Below, in pieces: positions 1 to 6,565 of a stretch of DNA of 12,683 bases. Below the pieces are notes generated by a model that was not told the origin of the DNA, searched no databases, and worked only from the letters and a program-made list of their open reading frames with translations. The translations under genes were made by a program, and so were the position numbers. Origin of the DNA: JBEHYA01 sp048498415 (GTDB taxonomy: Bacteria; Pseudomonadota; Alphaproteobacteria; UBA9219; RGZA01). Every line of letters starts with the position of its first letter. Within the stretch, counting starts at the first letter, position 1. The stretch covers positions 1 to 12,683 of the forward strand of contig JBEHYA010000060.1 in NCBI GenBank assembly GCA_048498415.1, in the 5' to 3' direction.

Positions 1-36
1 AGAACTAAGGCTTGCCAAGCGGCAAACCTAAGTTCT
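1..36. repeat. Imperfect hairpin palindrome at the window edge
   Basis: Arms 1-16 and 21-36 pair in 14 of 16 positions, with an A-A mismatch at 7/30 and a C-A mismatch at 11/26. The loop is AAGC at 17-20. No T-run follows on the plus strand, so it does not look like a standard intrinsic terminator. It lies four bases before a second hairpin, and the pair looks like a small intergenic palindromic repeat. The left arm starts at base 1, so the element may extend beyond the window. Confidence 0.6.
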
Positions 37-40
37 TGCA

Positions 41-63
41 ACCTCTCCCTCAAGGGGAGAGGT
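41..63. repeat. Perfect GC-rich hairpin repeat, REP-like
   Basis: Arm ACCTCTCCC (41-49) is the exact complement of GGGAGAGGT (55-63), with a further T-G wobble at 50/54 and a three-base loop CAA. Read on the minus strand it would encode the peptide SPLEGE. From memory, that shadow peptide is common near alphaproteobacterial genes because this palindrome is interspersed in many genomes. It ends 39 bases before the ispG start, so it lies in or near the ispG leader. A role in mRNA stability or as a boundary after an upstream gene is inference. Confidence 0.6.
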
Positions 64-102
64 TGATAGGGTTAACGTGTTGATCAAATAGATGAGACGA
101 TT

Positions 103-1260
103 ATGAGTCACGACGACGATATGCACCACATCCGCCCCTGGCGGCAAATTCACCGCCGCGCCTGCCGCAAGATCAAGGTCGGGCCGCTGGAGATGGGCGG
201 CGATGCGCCGATCTTGGTGCAATCCATGACCACCACGCTCACCACCGACATTGAAGGCACCGTGGCGCAGGTCAACCGCTGCTTTGCGCTGGGCGCCGAC
301 ATGATGCGCGTCTCCTGCCCGGATGAAGGCTCCACGGCTGCGCTGCCGGAAATCGTGAAACGCGCCAACGGCCCGATCAGCGCCGATATTCATTTCCATT
401 ACAAACGCGCGTTAGAAGCTGCAACGTCGGGCATTGCGGAACTTCGCATTAATCCGGGCAACATCGGCGCGGCCGACCGCGTGAAAGAAGTGGTGAAGGC
501 CGCGATTGATAACAACTGCGCCATCCGTGTGGGCGTAAACGCCGGTTCGCTGGAACAGGATCTGCTGGAAAAATACGGCGAGCCCTGCCCCGAAGCGATG
601 GTGGAAAGCGCGCTCGACCACATTAAAATTCTGGAAGATAACGGCTTCACCAACACCAATATTTCGGTGAAAGCGTCGGATGTATTCCTGGCCGTGGCCG
701 CCTATCAGGCGCTCGCGGAAGCCTGTGATTATCCTTTGCATATCGGCATTACGGAAGCCGGCGGCACCCGCATGGGCACCGTGAAGTCTTCCATCGGTCT
801 TGGCATGCTGCTGTGGAGTGGCATCGGCGATACGATGCGCGTCTCGCTCTCGGCAGAGCCGGAAGAAGAAGTAAAAGTGGCCTACGACATGCTGAAGAGC
901 ATGGGCCTGCGCCGTCGCGGCGTGACTGTGATCTCGTGCCCCTCATGTGCGCGTCAGCAATACAACGTGATCAAGACCGTGGAAATGCTGGAAGAGCGTT
1001 TATCGCACATCACCACCGCCATGACGGTCTCCGTGATCGGCTGCGTGGTCAACGGGCCGGGGGAAGCTACCTATACCGATATCGGTTTCACCGGCGGCGG
1101 CAAGGGTGCGCATCAGGTCTATATCGCTGGCCAGCCGGATCACCGCCTGAAGGACGAAAACATCGTCGATCATCTGGTGGGTCTGGTGGAAAAGAAAGCC
1201 GCCGAGATCGAAGCCAAGAAGGCTGCTGAAAAGACTGCTGTTCAACAAGCTGCCGAATAG
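103..1260 (+). CDS. ispG: 4-hydroxy-3-methylbut-2-enyl diphosphate synthase (flavodoxin/ferredoxin), IspG/GcpE
   Basis: Penultimate step of the MEP isoprenoid pathway in the cytoplasm: it reductively opens 2-C-methyl-erythritol 2,4-cyclodiphosphate to HMBPP using a 4Fe-4S cluster. The 385-residue protein has a TIM-barrel N-terminal part (about 20-265) with QSMTTTLTTD at 40-49 and RINPGN at 115-120. The C-terminal cluster domain carries CPSC (C279, C282) and C314. NGPGE at 317-321 supplies the conserved glutamate E321, which also helps hold the cluster in this family. All three cluster cysteines are present, so it should be active. Residues 363-385 are a Lys/Ala/Glu-rich tail beyond the conserved core. 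Start: ATG at 103 is used; ATG at 121 is also possible, and neither has a strong Shine-Dalgarno. It heads a tight run with prfA 15 nt downstream. In many Rhodospirillales, from memory, hisS lies between these two genes; here it does not. Confidence 0.97.
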   Translation: MSHDDDMHHIRPWRQIHRRACRKIKVGPLEMGGDAPILVQSMTTTLTTDIEGTVAQVNRCFALGADMMRVSCPDEGSTAALPEIVKRANGPISADIHFHYKRALEAATSGIAELRINPGNIGAADRVKEVVKAAIDNNCAIRVGVNAGSLEQDLLEKYGEPCPEAMVESALDHIKILEDNGFTNTNISVKASDVFLAVAAYQALAEACDYPLHIGITEAGGTRMGTVKSSIGLGMLLWSGIGDTMRVSLSAEPEEEVKVAYDMLKSMGLRRRGVTVISCPSCARQQYNVIKTVEMLEERLSHITTAMTVSVIGCVVNGPGEATYTDIGFTGGGKGAHQVYIAGQPDHRLKDENIVDHLVGLVEKKAAEIEAKKAAEKTAVQQAAE

Positions 1261-1275
1261 AATTCGGGCGCGCTG

Positions 1276-2346
1276 ATGTCGCTGCACGAAAAGTATCTTG
1301 CCGTTATTGATCGCCACGAAGAGCTCAACGCGCGCCTGGCCAGCGGTACGCTGGAAGGCGCGGAGTTCGTGCGCGTCTCGAAAGAATACGCCGAACTCAG
1401 CGACGTTGTAACGGCGGTGCGCGAGTGGCAGAAGGCCATCAAAGAAGAGAAAGATTTGCAGGCGCTGCTATCGGATCCCGACATGAAAGCCATGGCGGAA
1501 GCGGATCTGTTTGAGGTGCGGAAACGCATTCCCGAGCTGGAACACGCCATTCAACTGCAGCTCATTCCCAAAGACGCGGCGGATGAAAAGAACGCCATTC
1601 TGGAAGTGCGTGCCGGCACCGGCGGCGAAGAAGCGGCGCTGTTCGCCGGCGTTTTGTTTGAAATGTACAAGCGCTATGCCGCGATCAAAGGCTGGCGCTT
1701 TGAAGTCCTCGATTTTTCGGAAAGCGATCTGAAGGGCCTGCGCGAAGCCTCCGCCAGCATTTCGGGGCGCGGCGTGTTTGCGCATCTGAAGTTCGAATCC
1801 GGCGTGCACCGCGTGCAGCGCGTGCCGGAGACCGAAGCGCAGGGCCGTGTGCATACCTCGGCCGCCACCGTGGCGGTGCTGCCGGAAGCAGAAGAAGTGG
1901 ATTTAAAAATTGACGATAAAGATTTACAGATCGATGTCATGCGCTCGGGCGGCGCCGGCGGCCAGCATGTGAACAAGACCGAAAGCGCTGTGCGCATCAC
2001 GCATTTGCCCACGGGGATTGTGGTCAAAATGCAGGATGAACGCTCCCAGATCAAAAACCGCGCCAAGGCCATGAAAATTCTGCGCTCCCGCCTGTATGAG
2101 GCGCAGCGCGAACAGCTCGCCAACAGCCGCGCCGCCGACCGCAAAAGCCAGGTGGGCAGCGGCGATAGGTCGGAACGCATTCGCACCTATAATTTCCCGC
2201 AAGGCCGCGTGACCGATCACCGCATCAATTTAACCCTGTATAAAATCGATGACGTATTGAACGGCAGCGCGTTGGATGAAGTCGTAAACGCATTGATTAC
2301 TGATGAGCAGGCGAGCAAGCTGGCATCGCTTAACGACAATTCCTGA
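1276..2346 (+). CDS. prfA: Peptide chain release factor 1 (RF1)
   Basis: Reads UAA and UAG stop codons in the ribosomal A site and triggers hydrolysis of peptidyl-tRNA. At 356 residues it is full length for the family. The N-terminal helical domain (about 1-105) is followed by the codon-recognition domain with the RF1-type PxT tripeptide as PET at 184-186. RF2 would have SPF there, so this separates it from RF2. The catalytic GGQ lies at 228-230 within RSGGAGGQHVNKTES. The conserved GSGDRSERIRTYNFPQGRVT block follows. The start at 1276 gives the usual RF1 N-terminus; no clear Shine-Dalgarno is seen, which fits translation coupled to ispG 15 nt upstream. The stop TGA abuts prmC directly. Its GGQ glutamine is the substrate of PrmC encoded next door. 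Confidence 0.98.
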   Translation: MSLHEKYLAVIDRHEELNARLASGTLEGAEFVRVSKEYAELSDVVTAVREWQKAIKEEKDLQALLSDPDMKAMAEADLFEVRKRIPELEHAIQLQLIPKDAADEKNAILEVRAGTGGEEAALFAGVLFEMYKRYAAIKGWRFEVLDFSESDLKGLREASASISGRGVFAHLKFESGVHRVQRVPETEAQGRVHTSAATVAVLPEAEEVDLKIDDKDLQIDVMRSGGAGGQHVNKTESAVRITHLPTGIVVKMQDERSQIKNRAKAMKILRSRLYEAQREQLANSRAADRKSQVGSGDRSERIRTYNFPQGRVTDHRINLTLYKIDDVLNGSALDEVVNALITDEQASKLASLNDNS

Positions 2347-3189
2347 GTGGCCATGACCCGCGCGCGTTTTATCGAAGAAGCCATCACGCAGCTGAACAGG
2401 GCCGGCATTGAAGATGCCGGGCGCGAAGCCCGGCGGCTGCTCACCCTGTGCCTTGGCATCGAACCCTATGATCTTCTCAAAGACCCCACCGCGCCGCTGA
2501 AGGAAGCCGAGCGCGAAAGGCTGTATGCGTGGCTGGCGCGGCGCCTTCGCCACGAGCCCTTGTCGCGCATCGCCGGCGCGCGCGAATTCTGGAAACATTC
2601 TTTCGCGCTGAACCCCGCCACCCTCGAGCCCCGCGCCGACAGCGAAACGCTTATCAGCGCCGTGACGGAAAGCGGGCGCGTGCCCATGCGTATTCTGGAT
2701 ATCGGCACCGGCAGCGGCTGCCTGCTCATCTCGCTGCTCTACGAATACCCGGAAGCACAGGGTACGGGCACCGATATCTCGGGTCTGGCGCTGGCCGCCG
2801 CGCGGCAGAACGCGGCAAGTATCGGCGTGCACCGCCGCAGTAATTTTGTTGAAACCAGCTGGTGCGACGGGATTACCGAAAATTTTGATCTCATCATCAG
2901 CAACCCGCCTTATATCCGCAGCGCCGAAATTGCCGGCCTTGAAAGCGAAGTGAAGGATTATGATCCGCGCGCCGCGCTGGATGGCGGTGCGGACGGGCTG
3001 GATGCCTATAAAGCCATTCTCCCGCAGGCTTTCCAGCGCCTGCTGCCGGGCGGCACGCTGGCATGCGAAGTGGGCTACGACCAGGCCGAAGACGTCGCCC
3101 GGCTGTTCCGAAGCCACGGTTTTACCGACATTATTCTACGCAAAGACACCGGCGGCATTGAACGCGTCGTAGCGGGGCGGAAGCCGTAA
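2347..3189 (+). CDS. prmC: Release factor glutamine N5-methyltransferase PrmC (HemK)
   Basis: Uses S-adenosylmethionine to methylate the GGQ glutamine of RF1 and RF2, which raises termination efficiency. The 280-residue protein has an N-terminal helical release-factor-binding domain (about 1-75), the linker motif EPRADSE at 94-100, Rossmann motif I DIGTGSG at 118-124, and the catalytic NPPY at 186-189, which holds the target amide. The C-terminal DGGADGLD block (212-219) is also typical. Start: GTG at 2347 follows the prfA stop with no gap; ATG at 2353, two codons later, is an equally possible start and gives MTRARF. Neither has a well-placed Shine-Dalgarno, so coupling to prfA termination is likely. 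prfA-prmC adjacency is widespread. The gene ends before a hairpin pair shared with the convergent gene. Confidence 0.96.
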   Translation: MAMTRARFIEEAITQLNRAGIEDAGREARRLLTLCLGIEPYDLLKDPTAPLKEAERERLYAWLARRLRHEPLSRIAGAREFWKHSFALNPATLEPRADSETLISAVTESGRVPMRILDIGTGSGCLLISLLYEYPEAQGTGTDISGLALAAARQNAASIGVHRRSNFVETSWCDGITENFDLIISNPPYIRSAEIAGLESEVKDYDPRAALDGGADGLDAYKAILPQAFQRLLPGGTLACEVGYDQAEDVARLFRSHGFTDIILRKDTGGIERVVAGRKP

Positions 3190-3201
3190 TAAAGGCTGTA
3201 A

Positions 3202-3226
3202 GCCCCGGCGAAGGCCGGGGCCCATC
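3202..3226 (+). repeat. 25-bp hairpin element, copy 1 of an inverted pair
   Basis: GCCCCGGC (3202-3209), loop GAAG, GCCGGGGC (3214-3221) form a perfect 8-bp stem, followed by the tail CCATC. It begins 12 bases after the prmC stop. Copy 2 lies inverted at 3250-3274, and the two share 20 of 25 positions. This GC-rich unit resembles REP-type palindromes found between genes in many alphaproteobacteria (from memory). Confidence 0.75.
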
Positions 3227-3249
3227 CATCCGCATTTTGATTGCTGAAC

Positions 3250-3274
3250 GATGGGCCCCGTTTTTCAACGGGGC
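3250..3274 (-). repeat. 25-bp hairpin element, copy 2 of an inverted pair
   Basis: Read on the minus strand: GCCCCGTT, loop GAAA, AACGGGGC, then tail CCATC, the same 25-base plan as copy 1. Two inner stem pairs are T-A here and G-C or C-G in copy 1, so both sides of the stem changed together. The GAAA loop on the minus-strand transcript is a stable GNRA tetraloop. The element begins 7 bases past the stop of the minus-strand solute-binding protein gene. Confidence 0.75.
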
Positions 3275-3281
3275 ATGCACG

Positions 3282-4064
3282 TTACTTCCAGTCCTTCAGC
3301 CCGTAATGGCTGAGAATATCGCCAAGTTCGCCGCTTTTACGCAGTTCCGCGATCCCGTCATCGAACATTTTGGCGTATTCCTTGCCGCGCGGGTCTTTGG
3401 GCGAGAATGCGATATAGACCGGATCGGATTTATTGGCGCGCAGAATGCGCACTTTATCGGAAGCGTGCATTTCGTTGAGTTTGTATAAAAACACGTTTGT
3501 ATCATCGACCACGATATCCACTTTGCCCTCAATGAGGCGGTTGATGTTCACTTCCAGCGCATTCGCGCCGGTTGCGAACATGATGCGTTCCGGATTATTT
3601 TTATTCCCCTCAATATACGGGTCGATTACGTCGTCGTAGTGATAGGCCTCGATCGCCGCAAGGCGTTTGGCTTCCAGCGAAGCGGGGCCGGCGTATTCAT
3701 AATTATCGTCGGCGCGCACGATGAAGGCGGTCTCCGACTTGCCGATGGGCTCGTCGCAGAAAATAAAATCCGGCGTTTCTTCTTTTTTGGCGCCGATCAA
3801 GGCATTGTAGCGGCCCGCGCGCACGGCTTTAATCGCTTCCGTCCACGGCATGGCCTCGTAATCCACGTTTTTCGCGGCTTTGGCGTAAATAACACGCATG
3901 ATTTCGATGCCATAACCCGGCTTGCTGCTTTGCGCATCGCAATTATACGGGCACCAGTCGTCGGCGCGCACCGAGATGATGCTGGGCGGCAGCGGCGTGT
4001 TCACCGCATACGCCGGCACGGCAAAAAACGAGCATAGCAGGGCCATCAGTAAAACATGTTTCAT
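3282..4064 (-). CDS. Periplasmic solute-binding protein, family 3 (SBP_bac_3-like), ligand unknown
   Basis: A 260-residue exported protein of the type that binds small solutes in the periplasm. The signal peptide MKHVLLMALLCSFFAVPAYA (1-20) has an AYA cleavage site; the cysteine at 11 is not in a lipobox. The mature fold begins with the ligand-lobe strand ISVRADDWCPYNCD (30-43) and PGYGIEIMRVIYA (49-61), and ends with a family-typical FDDGIAELRKSGELGDILSHYG helix region (234-255). Two cysteines in WCPYNC (38, 42) could form a disulfide. The usual serine/threonine plus arginine pattern that clamps amino acid ligands is not evident near 90-105, so an amino acid ligand should not be assumed. The frame is open upstream to 4181, but the signal peptide fixes the start at 4064. 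No permease or ATPase gene is nearby. It starts 17 nt after the ETF-QO stop and is probably co-transcribed with it. Confidence 0.88.
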   Translation of the reverse strand: MKHVLLMALLCSFFAVPAYAVNTPLPPSIISVRADDWCPYNCDAQSSKPGYGIEIMRVIYAKAAKNVDYEAMPWTEAIKAVRAGRYNALIGAKKEETPDFIFCDEPIGKSETAFIVRADDNYEYAGPASLEAKRLAAIEAYHYDDVIDPYIEGNKNNPERIMFATGANALEVNINRLIEGKVDIVVDDTNVFLYKLNEMHASDKVRILRANKSDPVYIAFSPKDPRGKEYAKMFDDGIAELRKSGELGDILSHYGLKDWK

Positions 4065-4081
4065 CGCAACGTCTTTATATT

Positions 4082-5722
4082 TTACATCGCACCGTAGTTG
4101 GGCCCGCCGCCGCCTTCGGGCACGCGCCATACGATGTTCTGGGTGGGGTCTTTGATATCGCAGGTCTTGCAGTGCACGCAATTGGGCGCGTTGATCTGCA
4201 GGCGGGGGCCGGCGGCCTCCTGCACAATTTCATAGACACCGGCCGGGCAGTAGCGCTGCTCGGGCGAGGCGTATTCCTTATAGTTCACATCAATCGCAAT
4301 CGCAGGATTTTTGAGCGTGAGATGCGACGGCTGGTCTTCGTTATGATTGGTGCTTGATAAATACACGGACGACAGCCGGTCGAAACTGATGACGCCATCG
4401 GGCTTGGGATATTCGATTTTCACCGATTCCGCGGCCTTTTTCAGGGCTTTATGGTCGGCATGGTTGGCAAGCGTCCATGGCGCGAAGCCCCGCAGAATAT
4501 AGGTATCGATGGCCGCATAGAGGAGCCCCAGCCACAGCCCCCACTGAAAAGCGGGGCGGATGTTGCGCACTTTATAAAGCTCCTGCCACAGCCAGCTTTG
4601 CTTCAATTTTTCGGGATACGCCGTAACTTCCACGCCTGCATTTAAATTTTCAAATACCGCTTCCGCCGCCACCATGCCCGACTTCATTGCCGCATGGCTG
4701 CCCTTGATTTTGGGCACATTCAAAAAACCGGCGGTATCGCCGATCAGCAGGCCGCCCGGAAAGGTGAGCTTGGGAATGGATTGAAAGCCGCCCTCGCTGA
4801 GCGCCCGCGCGCCATAGGATAAGCGCTTGCCGCCCTCTAACATCGGGCGAATGGCCGGGTGTTGTTTGAAGCGCTGGAATTCTTCGAAGGGCGAGAGATA
4901 CGGGTTGGTATAATCCAGCGCGGTCACGAAGCCGATGGAAACCAGGTTTTCGCCGTAGTGATAGATCCACGAGCCGCCATAAGTGGCCGTATCCATCGGC
5001 CAGCCGAGGGTATGCGTAATACGGCCTTTCTGGTGCTTTTGCGCCGGAATTTCCCATATTTCCTTGATGCCCAGCGCGTAGGTTTGCGGATTGGCATTCG
5101 CACGCAGGTTGAATTTATCCATCAGCAAACGCGTGAGCGAACCGCGGCAGCCTTCGGCAAAAAGGGTTTGCCTGGCGGCCAGTTCCACACCCGGCGTGAA
5201 CGCATCGGTGGGATTGCCGTGCTTATCGATACCTTGATCGCCCGTCGCCACACCCTCTACTTCGCCATTGGCGCCATACAAAATTTCTGCGCCGCCAAAG
5301 CCCGCGTAAATTTCAACGCCCAGCGCTTCGGCCTGCGATGCCAGCCAGCGGGTCACTTCGCCTAAACTCACAATATAATTGCCGTGATTATTCATCTGCG
5401 GCGGCGTGGGCAGTTTGAAGCTGCCGGTACGCGTGAGGAAAATAAAATGGTCGTCGGCGGCGGGCGTATGCAGCGGGGCGCCGCGTTCTTTCCAGTCGGG
5501 GAAAAGTTCGCCCAGCGCGCGCGGCTCGATGACCGCGCCCGACATAATATGCGCGCCGACCTCCGCGCCTTTCTCAATCACGCAGACGGAAACTTCGCTG
5601 CCTTTTTCAGCCGCCAATTGTTTAAGACGGATCGCCGCCGATAAACCCGCCGGGCCCGCCCCTACAATGAGGACGTCATATTCCATGATTTCGCGGTTAT
5701 CGCGGTGCCAGGGCTGCGGCAT
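4082..5722 (-). CDS. Electron transfer flavoprotein-ubiquinone oxidoreductase (ETF-QO)
   Basis: Membrane-associated FAD and 4Fe-4S enzyme that takes electrons from reduced ETF, loaded by acyl-CoA and amino acid dehydrogenases, and passes them to ubiquinone. At 546 residues it is full length. The FAD dinucleotide motif GAGPAG lies at 21-26 inside YDVLIVGAGPAGLSAAIRLK. The second FAD-contact block GGLLIGDTAGFLNVPKIKG is at 323-341. The C-terminal ferredoxin-like domain holds all four cluster cysteines, C492, C515, C518 and C521. It ends in the usual PEGGGGPNYGAM. Start: ATG at 5722 is preceded by a good Shine-Dalgarno (5728-5736), while the internal ATG at 5686 (MEYDVLIVG) has none. The etfAB genes are not in the window. 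It faces the uracil-DNA glycosylase gene across 36 bp. Confidence 0.97.
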   Translation of the reverse strand: MPQPWHRDNREIMEYDVLIVGAGPAGLSAAIRLKQLAAEKGSEVSVCVIEKGAEVGAHIMSGAVIEPRALGELFPDWKERGAPLHTPAADDHFIFLTRTGSFKLPTPPQMNNHGNYIVSLGEVTRWLASQAEALGVEIYAGFGGAEILYGANGEVEGVATGDQGIDKHGNPTDAFTPGVELAARQTLFAEGCRGSLTRLLMDKFNLRANANPQTYALGIKEIWEIPAQKHQKGRITHTLGWPMDTATYGGSWIYHYGENLVSIGFVTALDYTNPYLSPFEEFQRFKQHPAIRPMLEGGKRLSYGARALSEGGFQSIPKLTFPGGLLIGDTAGFLNVPKIKGSHAAMKSGMVAAEAVFENLNAGVEVTAYPEKLKQSWLWQELYKVRNIRPAFQWGLWLGLLYAAIDTYILRGFAPWTLANHADHKALKKAAESVKIEYPKPDGVISFDRLSSVYLSSTNHNEDQPSHLTLKNPAIAIDVNYKEYASPEQRYCPAGVYEIVQEAAGPRLQINAPNCVHCKTCDIKDPTQNIVWRVPEGGGGPNYGAM

Positions 5723-5758
5723 GTTTTCTTCCCTTTAGATTTAGGCTAGAAAGGCTAT
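5723..5758. promoter_or_regulatory. 36-bp divergent intergenic region
   Basis: Separates the divergent ETF-QO (minus) and uracil-DNA glycosylase (plus) starts. It holds the ribosome binding sites of both genes: AAAGGGAAG on the minus strand and AAAGG at 5750-5754 on the plus strand, four bases before ATG. It is too short for two separate promoters, so at least one promoter must lie in the opposite coding region or the two overlap. No convincing -35/-10 pair is visible. Confidence 0.4.
5728..5736 (-). promoter_or_regulatory. Shine-Dalgarno that fixes the ETF-QO start
   Basis: The minus strand reads AAAGGGAAG, then AAAAC, then ATG, a good match to the anti-Shine-Dalgarno at proper spacing. It supports the start at 5722 rather than the in-frame ATG at 5686. 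Confidence 0.6.
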
Positions 5759-6565
5759 ATGACGCTCGCAAAAGATTCGTTAACTGACCATGCGGAAATG
5801 CTTGCTGCGCTGCAGTGGCAACTGGCCTGCGGCGTGGATGAAGCCATTGATATTACGCCCCATGACCGCCGAAAGACTATGCCTGCCCGTGCAACCGTTT
5901 CGGTTACGCCCTTACCCGCCAAAACAATGCCGGCCAGCGTCGTGCCGCTCAGCCCTGCCGCTTTCGCCCCGCCTACCCGCGTAACGGCAACCACGCTGGA
6001 TGAGCTCCGCGCCGAGCTGGCCGCCTTTGAAGGCTGCGCCCTAAAGCGCACCGCCAAAAATTTAGTGTTCGCCGATGGCAACGCGAGCGCCAAAATCATG
6101 CTGGTCGGCGAAGCGCCGGGCGATGATGAAGACAGGCAGGGTAAACCCTTTGTGGGTGTGAGCGGGCAGTTGCTTGACCGCATGCTGAAAGCCATTCAGC
6201 TCGACCGCACGCATGTTTACATCACCAATATTCTGCCGTGGCGCCCGCCGGGCAACCGCAACCCCACCGATGCCGAAATCGCCGTCTGCCTGCCGTTCAT
6301 TGAACGGCATATCGCGCTTGTGAACCCGGATCATCTGGTGCTGCTGGGGGGCGTTGCGGCAAAAAGTTTACTCCGTACCAAAGACGGCATCACCAAAATG
6401 CGCGGGCGCAAGATTGTGTATAAGGCAACGCTGCCCGATGGCAGCCCGCGCGAGATTCCGTGCCGCCCCATGTTCCACCCGGCCTATTTACTGCGTCAGC
6501 CCGCGCAAAAACGTTTGGCGTGGAACGACTGGCTGGCTCTGCTCGCCGCCCTGCAAACCAAATGA
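5759..6565 (+). CDS. Uracil-DNA glycosylase, type 4, with a reduced set of iron-sulfur cysteines
   Basis: Removes uracil from DNA to start base-excision repair. The 268 residues include the family-4 signatures: GEAPG at 117-121 with DRQGKPFVGVSGQLLD at 125-140, TNILPWRPPGNRNPT at 156-170, and HPAYLLRQPAQKRLAW at 240-255. The N-terminal QWQLACGVDEAID block (19-31) fits the alphaproteobacterial form, followed by a Pro/Ala-rich linker to about 78. Classic family-4 enzymes bind a 4Fe-4S cluster with four cysteines: a CxxC pair, one before RPPGNR and one downstream. Here the second of the pair (C93) and the downstream one (C177) are present, but the other two positions read F90 and W161. C24 and C235 are extra. 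Cluster loss or rearranged ligation is inference. Start ATG at 5759 has AAAGG four bases upstream. The stop overlaps the next gene by ATGA. Confidence 0.93.
   Translation: MTLAKDSLTDHAEMLAALQWQLACGVDEAIDITPHDRRKTMPARATVSVTPLPAKTMPASVVPLSPAAFAPPTRVTATTLDELRAELAAFEGCALKRTAKNLVFADGNASAKIMLVGEAPGDDEDRQGKPFVGVSGQLLDRMLKAIQLDRTHVYITNILPWRPPGNRNPTDAEIAVCLPFIERHIALVNPDHLVLLGGVAAKSLLRTKDGITKMRGRKIVYKATLPDGSPREIPCRPMFHPAYLLRQPAQKRLAWNDWLALLAALQTK

Larger units (their letters stand above)
3202..3274. terminator. Possible bidirectional transcription end between convergent genes
   Basis: The 92-bp gap between prmC (plus) and the solute-binding protein gene (minus) is filled mostly by strong GC-rich hairpins at 3202-3221 and 3255-3274. 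A third, alternative stem pairs 3216-3226 with 3250-3260 (11 perfect pairs, 23-base loop) and excludes the other two. No T-tract follows any stem in the direction of transcription, so a canonical intrinsic terminator is not shown. The location at the end of both units makes a role in ending transcription or protecting 3' ends plausible. Confidence 0.4.

Noticed and set aside
80..87. 8-bp palindrome TTGATCAA before ispG
   Set aside because: Short enough to arise by chance, and nothing around it suggests an operator.
63..91. TTGATA followed by an A/T-rich box as an ispG promoter
   Set aside because: TTGATA is a fair -35, but at 16-17 bases spacing the -10 candidates match TATAAT poorly. Too weak to list as a feature.
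2230..3117. Long 295-residue minus-strand open frame across prmC
   Set aside because: It lies antisense to a clear PrmC, with no recognisable domains. Long antisense frames are expected opposite GC-rich genes.
3237..3488. Small plus-strand open frame across the hairpin gap and the binding-protein gene
   Set aside because: It reads through the hairpin repeat and antisense to a well-supported gene; no homology or start signal.
4065..4181. 39-residue N-terminal extension of the solute-binding protein
   Set aside because: The extension is Arg-rich and overlaps the ETF-QO C-terminal coding region, whereas the ATG at 4064 begins a clean signal peptide.
6460..6561. 34-residue N-terminal extension of the methyltransferase-like protein
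   Set aside because: It lies inside the glycosylase gene in another frame. The ATGA overlap start gives the family N-terminus.
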